From positions 1,798,001-1,862,000 of the forward strand of contig NZ_CP046115.1 of the NCBI RefSeq assembly GCF_009707385.1: a stretch of DNA of 64,000 bases, given 5' to 3'. Of this stretch, positions 19,879-30,041 are shown in pieces; the first letter of the stretch is position 1, and the number at the start of each line of letters is the position of its first letter. Under the pieces are notes generated by a model that made no database searches, was not told where the DNA came from, and saw only the letters and a program-made list of their open reading frames with translations. Both the position numbers and the translations under genes were made by a program. Source of the stretch: Klebsiella oxytoca. GTDB lineage: Bacteria; Pseudomonadota; Gammaproteobacteria; Enterobacterales; Enterobacteriaceae.

Positions 19879-21518
19879 CGGCCTGCCTCTCTACATGGCG
19901 TTAAAATATCGTCTGTTGCCTGGTACTCGCGGGTGCTGACCCCGAGCAGACCGAGCAGGGTGGAGAAGAGATTATCCTGCGAATACGCTTGCGTTTTCGC
20001 TTTTTGCTGCAAACACTGGCTGGACACGCCATAACGCTGTTGATAATCCGCCGACAGCCAGAGCAGCATCGGAACGTGTTTTTGCGTATCCGGTGCGATG
20101 GACCACGGCAGTCCGTGCAAATATACCCCATCTTCACCAAGCGACTCGCCGTGATCCGAGAGATACACCAGGCTGGTGGTAAATTTATCCTGCTTTGACT
20201 GCAGTAATTTTATCGCTTTGTCGACCACATAATCGACATACAAAATCGTATTGTCGTAGGTATTGGTGAGCTGCTGCTGAGTGCAGCTCTGAATCTCATT
20301 GGTATCGCAGGTCGGCGTAAACTGTTTAAACTGCGCCGGATAGCGATTGTAGTAAGTCGGGCCATGGCTGCCGATGGTATGCAGAACGATAATTCCGTCC
20401 TGCTGTAAATTATCGATATAGCTATCCAGGTTATGGAACAGAACCTCATCGTAGCACTCGCCGTCGATGCACTGGCCGCTCAGCTTGAGATCGGTCACGT
20501 TCTGGTGCGGCACCCGGTCACAGGCTCCTTTGCAGCCGCCGTCGTTATCATTCCACTGTACCTGAATGCCGGCTCGTTGCAGGATATCCAGTACGCCTTC
20601 CTGGTGGTGCGCCAGCTCTTCATCATAATGGGCGCGCGGCATATTAGAGAACATGCACGGTACGGAAACCGCAGTCGCCGTGCCGCAGGAAGTCGTGTCG
20701 GGGAAATAGATAACGTTATCCTGTTTCAGGCGCGGGTTAGTCTCGCGGGAGTAGCCGTTCAGGGAAAAGTTTGCTGCTCTTGACGTTTCACCTAACACCA
20801 CGATGGTCAGGTTTTTCCGCGGTCCGTCGCGCATCTCTGGCTTCTGAACGGCGTCTTCGCCAATTTTGACCAGCGGAAGATTATCCATCCTGTTGTGCGC
20901 ATACCAGGAATTCAACGCCACGATGCTGTTTGATGGGTTCAGTGATTTCACCAGCTCTTTGTTATTGCGAAACAGCGAAGCGTAATCTTTATAAAACAGC
21001 GCGGCGACCAGAATAATCAGCAGCGCTGAAACCACGATGTTCACCAGGCGGACAGCAACACTGCGCCACAGGGTTTGCGGTTTGCGGATGTTAACCCACC
21101 AGGCCGCGACCACCGCCAGAACGCCGGAAATTCCGAGTATCAGAACCATTTTTCCTGACAGCAGCGCAAAGCTTTCGGCGGGAGTGGTATCGAAAATATT
21201 GGTAATCATCGCCCGGTCGATAACCACGCCAAAGGTCCAGATAAAATACTGGGCCGAAGCGCTGAGCAGGATAAACAGGCTGATGACGATTCGATCAAGC
21301 TTCAGGAACGACGCTATCGTAGTGATGATATTCATCACGCTGATGGCCACTATCGGCATACTGAGGAACACCAGCCAGTTATGCAGACCGTTGACCGGCA
21401 GCAGGGTGAATGCCTGGCGATAGAAAGCAAGATTCAGCGCCAGGCCGATATAGCAGGCAAAAAGAATCAAATAAGCCGTACGGCTAAGTAAGGGCCGACG
21501 TAAAGAAAATAACGACAT
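19875..21518 (-). CDS. eptA: EptA (PmrC), lipid A phosphoethanolamine transferase
   Basis: A 547-residue inner-membrane enzyme that transfers phosphoethanolamine from phosphatidylethanolamine to lipid A, lowering the negative charge and binding of polymyxins. Five hydrophobic segments lie in the first ~175 residues, then a periplasmic alkaline-phosphatase-fold domain. The zinc ligand Glu244 (VLGETSR), the catalytic Thr280 ([12 protein letters not shown]) and the late DHGESLGE zinc site are present, as are paired cysteines. The start at 21518 (MSLFSLRRP) is preferred to 21533. It is the first gene of the eptA-pmrAB operon, with a PmrA box upstream. Confidence 0.95.
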   Translation of the reverse strand: MSLFSLRRPLLSRTAYLILFACYIGLALNLAFYRQAFTLLPVNGLHNWLVFLSMPIVAISVMNIITTIASFLKLDRIVISLFILLSASAQYFIWTFGVVIDRAMITNIFDTTPAESFALLSGKMVLILGISGVLAVVAAWWVNIRKPQTLWRSVAVRLVNIVVSALLIILVAALFYKDYASLFRNNKELVKSLNPSNSIVALNSWYAHNRMDNLPLVKIGEDAVQKPEMRDGPRKNLTIVVLGETSRAANFSLNGYSRETNPRLKQDNVIYFPDTTSCGTATAVSVPCMFSNMPRAHYDEELAHHQEGVLDILQRAGIQVQWNDNDGGCKGACDRVPHQNVTDLKLSGQCIDGECYDEVLFHNLDSYIDNLQQDGIIVLHTIGSHGPTYYNRYPAQFKQFTPTCDTNEIQSCTQQQLTNTYDNTILYVDYVVDKAIKLLQSKQDKFTTSLVYLSDHGESLGEDGVYLHGLPWSIAPDTQKHVPMLLWLSADYQQRYGVSSQCLQQKAKTQAYSQDNLFSTLLGLLGVSTREYQATDDILTPCREAGR

Positions 21519-21564
21519 AGCGAACGTCCACATGAAGAGATGATCGCTATGCTGCCGATTCTTT

Positions 21565-21589
21565 TTTAAGACAACCTTAAGATTTTAAG
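21565..21589 (-). promoter_or_regulatory. PmrA box cluster of eptA-pmrAB
   Basis: On the minus strand CTTAAG (21581-21576)-N5-CTTAAA (21570-21565) is a PmrA box. A further CTTAAA half-site (21589-21584) lies upstream, so three half-sites follow one another. The box is about 47 bp before the eptA start, with a weak -10-like sequence 13-15 bp after it. Confidence 0.8.
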
Positions 21590-21629
21590 CCAGCCTGTTT
21601 TTCTCGCCATTAGCAGGCTGTTTTAAGGA

Positions 21630-22535
21630 TTAACCTAATGCCTCAATGGCTTTATCCAGCGCGCTGCGCAGCAGCTGCCGATCGTGACGATAGGGGACAT
21701 CGCTGGCGTCAAGAGGGGTCCGAATGATGACCCGGTTTTCAATACCGGCGGTATCGGCTTTTGGGCCAACGACCAGCGCGTCGATTACCCGTTTGCCAAT
21801 ATGCTGCTCCATAATAGCGACTCTGTCCGCCAGCGTCAGGCTTGCCGCCGGGCTGTGCTCTTTGCCTAAATTATCGATAAATACCATTGGCGCAGGCGTG
21901 CGGCGCAGCGCCTGTGCCATTTCATTAAGCAGCAGAATGGGCAGCAGGCTGGTATAGAAACTACCGGGACCAATCAGGATTAAATCAGCCTCGGCGATAG
22001 CTTCTATCGCTTCACGGGTAGTAGGAACCGGCGGGAAAAGCATGAGCTCACGCGGCACGCGAGAAAGCTGATCGATGTTCACTTCGCCGTAAACTTCATG
22101 CCCTTCGTGATCGATAGCCATCAGATCGACCGGTTGTTCCGACATTGGGATAAGGAATGCGTCGACCTTAAGCAAACTTCTGATCAAATTGATCGCTTCA
22201 AGCGGCCGTACGCTCAGGTGATCCAGCGCCTTTAACATCAGGTTTCCGAGGTTATGGCCGGAAAGTTCGCCGTTACCGCTAAAACGGTATTCAAACATTG
22301 CCGACGCTACGCTGGGTTCGGCAATGAGTTGGTTAATACAGTTGCGCATATCGCCCCAGGCAATGCCGCCTTCCGCGCGGCGAATTCGCCCGGTGGAGCC
22401 GCCGTTATCGGTTGTGGTAACAATGCCGGTAAGACGAGAGCCGAGGGAGGAGAGGGAGGACATTACCCGGCCAAGCCCGTGCCCGCCGCCCAGTGCCACA
22501 ACGCGATCGAGATCGGCAAAAGTACGACTGCGCAT
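21630..22535 (-). CDS. ybhK: YbhK, YvcK/CofD-like protein
   Basis: 301-residue cytoplasmic protein of the YvcK (gluconeogenesis factor) family. The glycine-rich N-terminal segment [13 protein letters not shown] and the block [13 protein letters not shown] are the family hallmarks (related to CofD 2-phospholactate transferase). In Bacillus YvcK binds UDP-sugars and is needed on gluconeogenic media; the enteric role is not settled. It is divergent from moaA, as in E. coli. Confidence 0.93.
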   Translation of the reverse strand: MRSRTFADLDRVVALGGGHGLGRVMSSLSSLGSRLTGIVTTTDNGGSTGRIRRAEGGIAWGDMRNCINQLIAEPSVASAMFEYRFSGNGELSGHNLGNLMLKALDHLSVRPLEAINLIRSLLKVDAFLIPMSEQPVDLMAIDHEGHEVYGEVNIDQLSRVPRELMLFPPVPTTREAIEAIAEADLILIGPGSFYTSLLPILLLNEMAQALRRTPAPMVFIDNLGKEHSPAASLTLADRVAIMEQHIGKRVIDALVVGPKADTAGIENRVIIRTPLDASDVPYRHDRQLLRSALDKAIEALG

Positions 22536-22676
22536 AGAAATTCCTTAGATCGATTTATCCGGCACACAGTAACCGATCTACTCCTAAAAGACGATGGGCG
22601 TAATCTGACAAACTGACCCATATCAATGCAAAAGGGTGGTTTTTAGCTATTCTGTAGCGAAAATGTACGAACGTAG

Positions 22677-22700
22677 CGATATATACATGAATATATAGCG
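22677..22700. promoter_or_regulatory. ModE-like operator of moaABCDE
   Basis: CGATATATA-N6-ATATATAGCG-type inverted repeat (CGATATATAC at 22677, ATATATAGCG ending 22700) resembles ModE sites (CGNTATATA pairs). In E. coli ModE with molybdate activates moa. Recognised by eye only. Confidence 0.6.
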
Positions 22701-22763
22701 AAATCGAAAATGGCTAAAGCGCCATTATCGCGCTACTATCGGCATAATCCGTTAACACTCTAG

Positions 22764-22866
22764 CCTCTGTGCCTGTGTCAAAAGATATGGTGCTTTGGCC
22801 GTGACAACTTCGGTTGCCACCAGGGCGTGGAAAGAAATGACCGCGTCTCCCGTATTTGGAAAGGTG
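22764..22866 (+). ncRNA. Molybdenum-cofactor (Moco) riboswitch, moaA leader
   Basis: The leader just before moaA carries the conserved Moco-RNA blocks: CCTCTGTGCC (22764-22773), CCGTGACAACTTCGGTTGCC (22799-22818), GGAAAGAAATGACCGC (22830-22845) and TCTCCCG...TTTGGAAAGG (22847-22864). E. coli moaA has this element in the same place; it represses moa expression when cofactor is sufficient, by hiding the ribosome binding site. The final part overlaps that site. Confidence 0.88.
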
Positions 22867-22869
22867 TCT

Positions 22870-23859
22870 ATGGCTTCACAGCTTACCGATGCATTTGCGC
22901 GGAAGTTTTACTATCTGCGCTTATCAATTACCGACGTATGCAACTTTCGTTGCACCTACTGTCTGCCCGATGGCTACAAGCCCGGCGCCGTCACCAATAA
23001 AGGCTTTCTCAGCGTAGATGAAGTTCGCCGCGTCACGCGCGCGTTTTCCGCTCTGGGAACGGAAAAGGTGCGCTTGACCGGCGGGGAACCCTCGCTGCGC
23101 CGCGATTTTACCGACATCATTGCCGCCGTGAGGGAAAATCCCTCCATCCGCCAGATCGCGGTTACCACCAACGGCTACCGGCTGGCGCGCGACGTTGAAA
23201 GCTGGCGTGACGCTGGACTGACGGCGATTAACGTCAGCGTGGATAGCCTTGATGCTCGTCAGTTTCACGCTATAACCGGCCAGAACAAGTTTCATCAGGT
23301 GATGGAAGGTATCGACGCCGCGTTTGCCGCCGGCTTCGAAAAGGTTAAGGTCAACACCGTGCTGATGCGCGACGTTAACCACCATCAGCTCGATACCTTT
23401 CTGGCGTGGATCCAGCCGCGCCGCATTCAGCTGCGTTTTATTGAATTAATGGAAACCGGCGAAGGTAGCGATCTGTTTCGCCGTCATCATATCTCGGGCA
23501 TGGTACTGCGCGATGAGCTGCTGCGCCGCGGTTGGATCCACCAGATCCGCCAGCGTAGCGATGGCCCGGCGCAGGTGTTCTGCCATCCGGACTACGCTGG
23601 TGAAATCGGGCTGATCATGCCTTATGAAAAAGACTTCTGCGCCACCTGTAATCGCCTGCGCGTCTCTTCCGTTGGCAAGTTACACCTGTGCCTGTTCGGC
23701 GAAGGCGGCGTCGATCTGCGCGATCTGCTCGAAGACGATCGGCAGCAACCGGAGCTGGAGGCGCGCATTTCCGAAGCGTTGACGCATAAAAAACAAACCC
23801 ATTTCCTTCATCAGGGCAACACCGGTATTACCCAGAACCTGTCGTATATTGGCGGATAA
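22870..23859 (+). CDS. moaA: GTP 3',8-cyclase MoaA
   Basis: Radical-SAM enzyme for the first step of molybdopterin synthesis, GTP to 3',8-cyclo-7,8-dihydro-GTP. The 329 residues match E. coli. The N-terminal cluster motif CNFRCTYC gives Cys24, Cys28 and Cys31; the second cluster uses CATC and CLFGEGG near residues 258-278. The C-terminal GG is present. The ATG at 22870 lies right after the riboswitch; an upstream in-frame TTG at 22795 would run through the riboswitch and is rejected. Confidence 0.97.
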   Translation: MASQLTDAFARKFYYLRLSITDVCNFRCTYCLPDGYKPGAVTNKGFLSVDEVRRVTRAFSALGTEKVRLTGGEPSLRRDFTDIIAAVRENPSIRQIAVTTNGYRLARDVESWRDAGLTAINVSVDSLDARQFHAITGQNKFHQVMEGIDAAFAAGFEKVKVNTVLMRDVNHHQLDTFLAWIQPRRIQLRFIELMETGEGSDLFRRHHISGMVLRDELLRRGWIHQIRQRSDGPAQVFCHPDYAGEIGLIMPYEKDFCATCNRLRVSSVGKLHLCLFGEGGVDLRDLLEDDRQQPELEARISEALTHKKQTHFLHQGNTGITQNLSYIGG

Positions 23860-23880
23860 TTCATTTTAAGGAGCGATCAG

Positions 23881-24393
23881 ATGAGTCAGGCCAGCGCTGA
23901 GTTTATCCCGACCCGTATTGCTATTCTCACCGTTTCCAGCCGACGCGGCGAAGAGGACGACACTTCCGGCCACTGGTTGCGCGATGCGGCCCAGGAAGCG
24001 GGCCACGTGATTGTCGACAAGGCGATTGTCAAAGAGAACCGCTACGCTATTCGCGCCAGGGTATCGGCGTGGATTGCCGATGATGAGGTGCAGGTGGTGC
24101 TGATTACCGGCGGTACCGGCTTTACCGACGGCGACCAGGCGCCTGAAGCGCTGCTGCCGCTGTTTGACCGCGAAGTGGAAGGCTTCGGCGAAGTGTTCCG
24201 GATGCTCTCTTTTGAAGAGATCGGCACTTCAACGCTGCAGTCCCGCGCCGTGGCCGGGGTGGCGAACCGTACGCTGATTTTTGCGATGCCGGGTTCAACC
24301 AAAGCCTGTCGTACCGCATGGGACAATATTATTGCGCCCCAGCTCGATGCGCGCACCCATCCGTGCAACTTTATCTCTCATCTTAAGAAGTAA
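23881..24393 (+). CDS. moaB: MoaB, molybdopterin-biosynthesis protein (MogA-like fold)
   Basis: 170-residue protein of the MoaB/Mog family with the conserved GGTGFTDGDQAPEA (nucleotide/molybdopterin loop) and MPGSTKA. In E. coli MoaB is not essential for cofactor synthesis; the related MogA adenylates molybdopterin. GGAG lies before the ATG. Second gene of the moa operon. Confidence 0.95.
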   Translation: MSQASAEFIPTRIAILTVSSRRGEEDDTSGHWLRDAAQEAGHVIVDKAIVKENRYAIRARVSAWIADDEVQVVLITGGTGFTDGDQAPEALLPLFDREVEGFGEVFRMLSFEEIGTSTLQSRAVAGVANRTLIFAMPGSTKACRTAWDNIIAPQLDARTHPCNFISHLKK

Positions 24394-24396
24394 TTT

Positions 24397-24885
24397 ATGT
24401 CACAGCTGACCCATATTAACGCCGCCGGAGAGGCGCACATGGTTGATGTCTCCGCGAAAGCGGAGACGGTTCGCGAAGCGCGCGCCGAGGCGTTCGTTGA
24501 GATGCACGCGACAACCCTGGCAATGATTATCGACGGCAGCCATCACAAAGGGGATGTTTTTGCCACCGCCCGTATCGCCGGGATCCAGGCGGCAAAACGC
24601 ACCTGGGAGTTAATCCCGCTGTGCCATCCGCTGATGCTGAGCAAAGTCGAAGTCAATCTGCAGGCGCAGCCCGAACGTAACCGGGTGCGAATTGAATCCC
24701 TGTGCCGTCTGACCGGCAAAACCGGCGTCGAAATGGAAGCCCTGACCGCCGCTTCCGTGGCCGCATTGACCATTTACGATATGTGTAAAGCGGTACAGAA
24801 AGATATGGTGATTGGTCCGGTGCGCCTGCTGGCGAAAAGCGGCGGCAAGTCCGGCGATTTCAGAGTGGAAGATACCCATGATTAA
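24397..24885 (+). CDS. moaC: Cyclic pyranopterin monophosphate synthase MoaC
   Basis: Works with MoaA to convert 3',8-cH2GTP to cyclic pyranopterin monophosphate. The 162-residue protein has the catalytic regions [18 protein letters not shown] and MCKAVQKDM with the conserved lysines and histidine. It starts 3 bp after the moaB stop. Its stop overlaps the moaD start. Confidence 0.97.
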   Translation: MSQLTHINAAGEAHMVDVSAKAETVREARAEAFVEMHATTLAMIIDGSHHKGDVFATARIAGIQAAKRTWELIPLCHPLMLSKVEVNLQAQPERNRVRIESLCRLTGKTGVEMEALTAASVAALTIYDMCKAVQKDMVIGPVRLLAKSGGKSGDFRVEDTHD

Positions 24886-25126
24886 GGTCCTTTTTTTTGC
24901 TCAGGTGCGCGAACTGCTCGGCACCGACTCCCTGACGCTCGATCCGCGCGGGCTGACCACCGTTGAAGCCGTTCGCCAGCAGCTGATCGCCCGCGGTGAC
25001 CGCTGGGCGCTGGCGCTGGAAGAGGGCAAACTGCTGGCGGCGGTCAATCAAACGTTGACCTCCTTTGATCATCCGTTAGTGTCCGGCGATGAAGTGGCGT
25101 TTTTCCCGCCGGTTACCGGGGGGTAA
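24878..25126 (+). CDS. moaD: MoaD, small (sulfur-carrier) subunit of molybdopterin synthase
   Basis: 82-residue ubiquitin-like sulfur carrier ending in the required Gly-Gly (FPPVTGG), which is adenylated by MoeB and becomes a thiocarboxylate. The start at 24878 ([12 protein letters not shown]) overlaps the end of moaC by 8 bp. One bp separates it from moaE. Confidence 0.96.
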   Translation: MIKVLFFAQVRELLGTDSLTLDPRGLTTVEAVRQQLIARGDRWALALEEGKLLAAVNQTLTSFDHPLVSGDEVAFFPPVTGG

Positions 25127-25127
25127 C

Positions 25128-25580
25128 ATGACGCAGACTCGTATTATCGTCAGCCACGATCGCTTTAAAGTCGGCGATGAATATCCCTGGCTGGCCGAAC
25201 GTGATGAAGACGGTGCGGTGGTGACGTTTACCGGCAAGGTGCGTAACCATAACCTCGGCGATAGCGTAAAAGCGCTGACCCTTGAGCACTATCCGGGAAT
25301 GACGGAAAAATCGCTGGCGGAAATCGTGGAACAGGCACGCGAGCGCTGGCCACTGGGGCGTGTGACGGTGATTCACCGTATCGGCGAAATGTGGCCCGGG
25401 GAAGAGATTGTCTTTGTCGGCGTCACCAGCGCCCATCGTGGCAGCGCGTTTGCGGCGGGGGAGTTTATAATGGATTACCTGAAGACCCGCGCGCCGTTCT
25501 GGAAGCGTGAGGCGACGCCGGAGGGCGATCGCTGGGTGGACGCGCGCGATAGCGACCGTGAAGCGGCAGAACGCTGGTAG
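25128..25580 (+). CDS. moaE: MoaE, large subunit of molybdopterin synthase
   Basis: 150-residue catalytic subunit that, with two MoaD-thiocarboxylates, inserts the dithiolene sulfurs. The conserved blocks GAVVTFTGKVR, LEHYPGMTE and HRGSAFAAGEFIMDYLKTRAPFWKRE (split here by family numbering) are seen, including the active-site lysines. The ATG at 25128 is just after the moaD stop. Last gene of the moa operon. Confidence 0.96.
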   Translation: MTQTRIIVSHDRFKVGDEYPWLAERDEDGAVVTFTGKVRNHNLGDSVKALTLEHYPGMTEKSLAEIVEQARERWPLGRVTVIHRIGEMWPGEEIVFVGVTSAHRGSAFAAGEFIMDYLKTRAPFWKREATPEGDRWVDARDSDREAAERW

Positions 25581-25623
25581 TGTGGTACGCTTAGAAGATA
25601 ATTTCGTTAATCAGGAGACAGTC

Positions 25624-26328
25624 ATGGACAGATATCCTCGTACCGGTTCAATCGTACAGGGTCGCAGTGGACTACAAACCTATATGGCACAGGTATACGG
25701 CTGGATGACGGTCGGCCTGCTGCTCACGGCGTTTATCGCGTGGTTTGCCGCTAACACCCCAGCGGTGATGATGTTCGTTTTTTCCAGCAAGATTACCTTT
25801 TTCGGTCTGATCATCGCGCAGCTGGGGCTGGTATTCGTGCTTTCCGGTATGGTACAGCGACTTAGCGCCGGTATGGCAACCACTCTGTTTATGCTCTATT
25901 CGGCGCTAACCGGGCTAACGCTATCCAGCATTTTTATTGTCTATACCTATTCGTCAATCGCCAGTACCTTCGTGGTCGCAGGCGGGATGTTCGGCGCGAT
26001 GAGCCTTTACGGCTATACCACCAAACGCGACCTGAGCGGCTTCGGTAATATGCTGTTTATGGCGCTGATCGGCATCCTGCTGGCATCGCTGGTCAACTTC
26101 TGGCTGAAGAGCGAAGCGTTGATGTGGGCGGTGACCTATATCGGGGTGCTGGTGTTTGTCGGCCTTACGGCTTACGACACCCAGAAGCTGAAAAACATCG
26201 GCGAGCAGATTGACGTTCGCGATGCCTCAACCCTGCGGAAATACTCTATTCTCGGCGCTCTGACGCTGTATCTGGACTTTATCAACCTGTTCCTGATGCT
26301 GCTGCGTATTTTCGGCAACCGTCGTTAA
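25624..26328 (+). CDS. ybhL: YbhL, Bax-inhibitor-1-like membrane protein
   Basis: 234-residue inner-membrane protein of the BI-1/YccA family, seven hydrophobic segments, length identical to E. coli YbhL. Related YccA modulates FtsH; bacterial BI-1 homologues act as pH-sensitive calcium leaks. Function of YbhL itself is not established. The start at 25624 follows CAGGAGACAGTC; an upstream in-frame start would overlap moaE. The signature block DTQKLKNIGEQ near the C-terminus contains the conserved aspartate. Confidence 0.93.
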   Translation: MDRYPRTGSIVQGRSGLQTYMAQVYGWMTVGLLLTAFIAWFAANTPAVMMFVFSSKITFFGLIIAQLGLVFVLSGMVQRLSAGMATTLFMLYSALTGLTLSSIFIVYTYSSIASTFVVAGGMFGAMSLYGYTTKRDLSGFGNMLFMALIGILLASLVNFWLKSEALMWAVTYIGVLVFVGLTAYDTQKLKNIGEQIDVRDASTLRKYSILGALTLYLDFINLFLMLLRIFGNRR

Positions 26329-26333
26329 CTCGT

Positions 26334-26525
26334 TCCCGGATGGCGGCGCGATGCGCCTTATCCGGGCTACAAGACCGCAGATAATAATGAACCTGTAGCC
26401 GGTCTGCGAAGCGCTACCGGGAAAGTTCATCAACGGAGATGTGGATAAAATAGCGGCAGATATCCACGATATCTACCCAACCGCACGAAACCGTAGCCCC
26501 GGTAAGCGCAGCGCGACCGGGGAAT
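26334..26525. repeat. REP cluster (three units) between ybhL and ybhN
   Basis: Three REP-like units: CCCGGATGGCGGCGCGATGC (from 26335) with CTTATCCGGGCTAC, CCTGTAGCCGGTCTGCGAAG (from 26392), and CCGTAGCCCCGGTAAGCGCA (from 26491). They fill the convergent gap where E. coli has ybhM. Confidence 0.8.
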
Positions 26526-26530
26526 CTTCG

Positions 26531-27496
26531 CTACTCTCCCGCCAGCTTACGCTCATTTTTCTCCCGCAGATGTTTCGCCCGACTCTCCAGAATTAAGTAG
26601 CCGATGGTTGCCAGCAGCAGCGGCAGAAAGTAGTACAGCGTGCGATAGGCGAGCAGGGCGGCGATGATGGCGCCGCGCGAAATCTCTTCGCCGGAAAGCA
26701 TGGCGATAAATACCGCCTCAAGCACCCCAATGCCTGCCGGAATATGCACAATGACCCCCGCAATGCTGCTGACCAGCAGTACGCCGAGCACGAGAAAATA
26801 GTCGACCTGCGGGCCTAACAGCAGCCAGATAATCGCCCCCATTGCCATCCAGTTCAGGCTGGAAACCGCCATCTGCAATATGGCAAAGCGCCAGGAAGGC
26901 AGCACCAGCCGCTGGCCTTTTATCGTCATATGACGCTTTCTGGCAAAGGCGCAGGCCCATAGGTAGAACGCGGAAATCAGCAGCAAAACGACGCCGAGAA
27001 TTTGCAGCGCAGACTGGCTGATATACCAGCGCTGAGGGACCTGTACCATCCCGGAGCTAAAAATGATGCCGCCAAGCAGAATGTAGCCCAGCCAGTTGGT
27101 GGTAATGCTCAGAGAAAAAATTCGCGTAATGGTTGCTCCGCTCAGGCCGAGGCGCGAGTAGAGCCGGTAACGCATACCAATGCCACCCACCCAGGTGCTG
27201 AGCGTCAGGTTAAAGGCGTAGCAGATAAACGACACCAGCATCACCTGACGTTTCGCCAGCTTGTGGCCGCAGTAAGCGCGCCCAAGCAGGTCGTAGCAGC
27301 CGTAGATCAGATAGCTGACGATAACCAGTCCTATGGCGCTCAGCAGCGCCGTACGGTTGTAATCGCGAATGACTTTCCACACTTCCTGCCAGTCAATTTT
27401 TTGCGCATAGACCACCAACAGGACGACTACGGCGACAAAAAAGAGCACCGTAAGGATTTTTTTCGCCATCTTCCAGCGTGGATGAGATTTCGCCAT
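26531..27496 (-). CDS. ybhN: YbhN, inner-membrane protein of the LPG-synthase/flippase-like (UPF0104) family
   Basis: 321-residue polytopic membrane protein, about eight segments, of the family that includes MprF-type flippase domains. Conserved blocks: LSTWVGGIGMRYRL, FSLSITTNWLGY and VIVHIPAGIGVLEAVF. The start at 27496 (MAKSHPRWK) matches E. coli and overlaps the clsB stop (ATGA); the longer frame upstream is rejected. It forms an operon ybhP-clsB-ybhN, in keeping with a role near cardiolipin metabolism, though none is proven. Confidence 0.92.
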   Translation of the reverse strand: MAKSHPRWKMAKKILTVLFFVAVVVLLVVYAQKIDWQEVWKVIRDYNRTALLSAIGLVIVSYLIYGCYDLLGRAYCGHKLAKRQVMLVSFICYAFNLTLSTWVGGIGMRYRLYSRLGLSGATITRIFSLSITTNWLGYILLGGIIFSSGMVQVPQRWYISQSALQILGVVLLLISAFYLWACAFARKRHMTIKGQRLVLPSWRFAILQMAVSSLNWMAMGAIIWLLLGPQVDYFLVLGVLLVSSIAGVIVHIPAGIGVLEAVFIAMLSGEEISRGAIIAALLAYRTLYYFLPLLLATIGYLILESRAKHLREKNERKLAGE

Positions 27497-28740
27497 CAGG
27501 ATTTCACCTCCTGGTTTTCCGGATCCACGCGATCCTGGGTTTCTATTTCTGGCTGCACCGGTGGTCGAACTCGCGACAGTATCGGCGTATGGGCCGGAAG
27601 CCATCCGACCCATGCGGGAAAGTGGCGCAGGAAGTGGAACGCCAGCACGCTGATACCGAGCCGCCACCAGGTCCGTTTAGACAAAATACTCTTATCAACC
27701 TGACGACAGTCGTTGGTAATTAATCCATTGAGATTATCGCGCAGCGTCTGGTTGAACTCGCGGTCATGAATAACCAGATTCGCTTCCAGGTTGAGCGACA
27801 GGCTAAGCGGGTCGAGATTGCTGGAGCCGACGGTGGCCCAGTGATCGTCCGCCAGCGCGACTTTGCCGTGCAGCGGACGGCGGCGATATTCGAAAATTTG
27901 CACTCCGCCTTTCACCAGATAGTGATAGAGCAGGCGCGCGCCGAATTTGACGATCGGGATATCCGGCTCGCCCTGAACGATAAGCTTGACGCTCACCCCG
28001 CGGCGGGCGGCGTTGCGCATCGCGTGCAGCAGTCGGTAGCCGGGGAAAAAGTAGGCGTTCGCGATAATTACTTCCCGGCGGGCGCTGGTAAGCATCTTCA
28101 GATAGTGACGTTCAATATCATCGCGGTGATCCTGATTATCCCGCCAGATAAACAGCGCCTGAGCCTCGCCGGGATTGCGGTTAATTTCCGGCTTGTGGCG
28201 ACGCCGCTGCCACCAGCGGCGGGTTGCTTCGTTGGTGGGCAGGTTTTCGAGCTCAAACTGCAGAATATCCAGCACCACCGGCCCTTCAACCTGAACCGCG
28301 TAATCCTGTTTCGCTTCCGGGCCATAATCGGTCATATGCTCGGCGGAGTAGTTAATTCCGCCGACAAAAGCGGTAACGTCGTCGATAACGGCGATTTTGC
28401 GGTGCATCCGGCGAAACAAATTAGTACGCATACCGAGCAGGCGCGGGCGCGGGTCGTAGTAGCGAAAAATCACCCCAGCTGACGTGAGTTCGCCTACGAA
28501 GCTTTCGCTCAGATCCGGCGATCCGTAGCCGTCAAGTAGCACCTCAACGCGCACGCCGCGCTGCGCTGCTTTTAACAGCACGGCATGCAGCTGCCTGCCT
28601 ACGTCATCCTCAAACCAGATAAAGGATTCAAGGATCACCCGCTGCTGCGCGCGGCCAATAGCGGCAAACAACGCCGGATAATAGTTATCGCCATTTTCTA
28701 ATAGCCGAATGCGGTTCCCTTCCTGCCAGCTACATTTCAC
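27496..28740 (-). CDS. clsB: Cardiolipin synthase B (ClsB)
   Basis: 414-residue phospholipase-D-family enzyme that joins two phosphatidylglycerols, or exchanges head groups, to make cardiolipin. Two HKD motifs are seen: HRKIAVID (about residues 113-120) and HGKVALADD (about 292-300), each followed by the GGxNY or GSSNLDP block. No N-terminal membrane span, as in E. coli ClsB. Overlaps ybhP by 4 bp. Confidence 0.95.
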   Translation of the reverse strand: MKCSWQEGNRIRLLENGDNYYPALFAAIGRAQQRVILESFIWFEDDVGRQLHAVLLKAAQRGVRVEVLLDGYGSPDLSESFVGELTSAGVIFRYYDPRPRLLGMRTNLFRRMHRKIAVIDDVTAFVGGINYSAEHMTDYGPEAKQDYAVQVEGPVVLDILQFELENLPTNEATRRWWQRRRHKPEINRNPGEAQALFIWRDNQDHRDDIERHYLKMLTSARREVIIANAYFFPGYRLLHAMRNAARRGVSVKLIVQGEPDIPIVKFGARLLYHYLVKGGVQIFEYRRRPLHGKVALADDHWATVGSSNLDPLSLSLNLEANLVIHDREFNQTLRDNLNGLITNDCRQVDKSILSKRTWWRLGISVLAFHFLRHFPAWVGWLPAHTPILSRVRPPVQPEIETQDRVDPENQEVKS

Positions 28741-29486
28741 AGATGAATCTCCACGCTAAGCGGTGCATGATCGGACAGATGACGCCACTGTTTTAAAGCC
28801 AGCGCTTTGGGCCGGCTGGCATGGGCGTTTTTCACGTAAATACGGTCAAGGCGCAGCAGGGGAAAATTAACAGGAAAAGTCCGCGCCGGTCGCCCTCTGG
28901 CGCGGGTGAAAATCTCTTCCAGTCCGGCCTGGATTTTTAGCTGCCGGTTAGCCTGCTGTCGCCAGTCATTAAAATCACCCGCCACCACCACCGGCTCGCC
29001 GGCGGGTAAAGCATTCACCCAATCCGCCAGCATCGTTAGCTGAGCCCGGCGTTGATGAGAGCGCAGACCCAGATGCACGCAGATCAAATGAAGCGTGATG
29101 TCACTTTCCGGCGGCACAATGCGGCAGTAGAGCAGGCCGCGTTTTTCGCTGTTGCCGACGGACACATCGAGATTTTGATAATGCGCAATGGGAAAGCGCG
29201 AAAGTACCGCGTTGCCGTGGTGTCCTTCCGGGTAAACGGCGTTGCGACCATAGGCGTAATCGCTCCACATGGTATCGGCGAGAAATTCGTAGTGGGTGGT
29301 ATCCGGCCAGTTTTCGATATGCAGGGGATGGATTTCATGCGCTCCCATCACTTCCTGCAGGCAAACAATGTCGGCGCTGACGCTGCGCACCGCTTCGCGT
29401 AATTCGGGCAAAATAAAACGGCGATTGAAGGCAGTAAAGCCTTTATGAGTGTTAATTGTCAGCACGTTTAACGAAAATCGCGGCAT
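28737..29486 (-). CDS. ybhP: YbhP, endonuclease/exonuclease/phosphatase-family protein
   Basis: 249-residue protein with the EEP (DNase I-like) fold: INTHKG at the N-terminus, [10 protein letters not shown] (metal-binding glutamate), [23 protein letters not shown] and DRIY...SDHAPL at the C-terminus. All catalytic residues seem present. E. coli YbhP has no settled substrate; the operon with clsB suggests a membrane-lipid phosphodiesterase role. First gene of ybhP-clsB-ybhN. Confidence 0.93.
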   Translation of the reverse strand: MPRFSLNVLTINTHKGFTAFNRRFILPELREAVRSVSADIVCLQEVMGAHEIHPLHIENWPDTTHYEFLADTMWSDYAYGRNAVYPEGHHGNAVLSRFPIAHYQNLDVSVGNSEKRGLLYCRIVPPESDITLHLICVHLGLRSHQRRAQLTMLADWVNALPAGEPVVVAGDFNDWRQQANRQLKIQAGLEEIFTRARGRPARTFPVNFPLLRLDRIYVKNAHASRPKALALKQWRHLSDHAPLSVEIHL

Positions 29487-29630
29487 TTGTTTGTCCTTAT
29501 TTCTCTGGGCAATGTCACTTTCCTGTAGGAAATAGTGTAGTAGAGGTCACAAAAAGATGCGGTGATACGGAATTTTCCGTAAAGTGCGGTACTCTGAGTA
29601 GCTAGAGAAAAATCCTTCAGGAGAGAAGCC

Positions 29631-30041
29631 ATGAAGTGGCAACAACGTGTACGCGTCGCAACGGGTCTTAGTTGCTGGCAGATTATGTTGCATCTACTGG
29701 TCGTGGCAGTACTGGTGATGGGTTGGATGAGCGGCGCGCTGGTACGCGTCGGATTAGGCTTGTGCGTCCTGTACGGCATCACCTTACTGGCGATGCTATT
29801 TCTACAGCGTCACCACGATGAACGCTGGCGCGACGTCGGTGACGTCCTTGAGGAACTCACCACCACCTGGTACTTCGGCACGGCGGTGATCGTGCTGTGG
29901 TTGCTGTCCCGCGTGCTGCATAATAACCTGCTGTTAGCCCTCGCCGGGCTGGCAATACTCGCAGGCCCGGCGGTGGTTTCACTGCTGGCGAAAGATAAAA
30001 AACTACGCGATCTTTCTTCGGAACATCGCATACGCCGCTGA
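29631..30041 (+). CDS. ybhQ: YbhQ, inner-membrane protein
   Basis: 136-residue protein with about four membrane segments (paired hydrophobic stretches near residues 17-55 and 80-120) and a charged loop [17 protein letters not shown] between them. Same length and place as E. coli YbhQ, whose function is unknown. Preceded by CAGGAGAG. The last 39 bp overlap the 3' end of the convergent ybhR gene. Confidence 0.9.
   Translation: MKWQQRVRVATGLSCWQIMLHLLVVAVLVMGWMSGALVRVGLGLCVLYGITLLAMLFLQRHHDERWRDVGDVLEELTTTWYFGTAVIVLWLLSRVLHNNLLLALAGLAILAGPAVVSLLAKDKKLRDLSSEHRIRR

Larger units (their letters stand above)
22536..22869. promoter_or_regulatory. ybhK-moaA divergent control region
   Basis: This 334-base stretch contains a ModE-like operator and the moa riboswitch leader, annotated separately, and must contain the ybhK promoter on the minus strand. 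No other gene was seen. Confidence 0.6.

Noticed and set aside
18105..21518. CrrAB-type system instead of PmrAB
   Set aside because: The operon begins with eptA and has a PmrA box, the regulator is 223 residues and the kinase 365 with ExxE motifs, all as in PmrAB.
22795..22869. Longer moaA beginning at TTG 22795
   Set aside because: The extension would be translated through the Moco riboswitch; the 329-residue form matches E. coli.
27497..27667. N-terminal extension of ybhN
   Set aside because: Runs into clsB in another frame and has no membrane or family similarity; MAKSHPRWK matches the family start.
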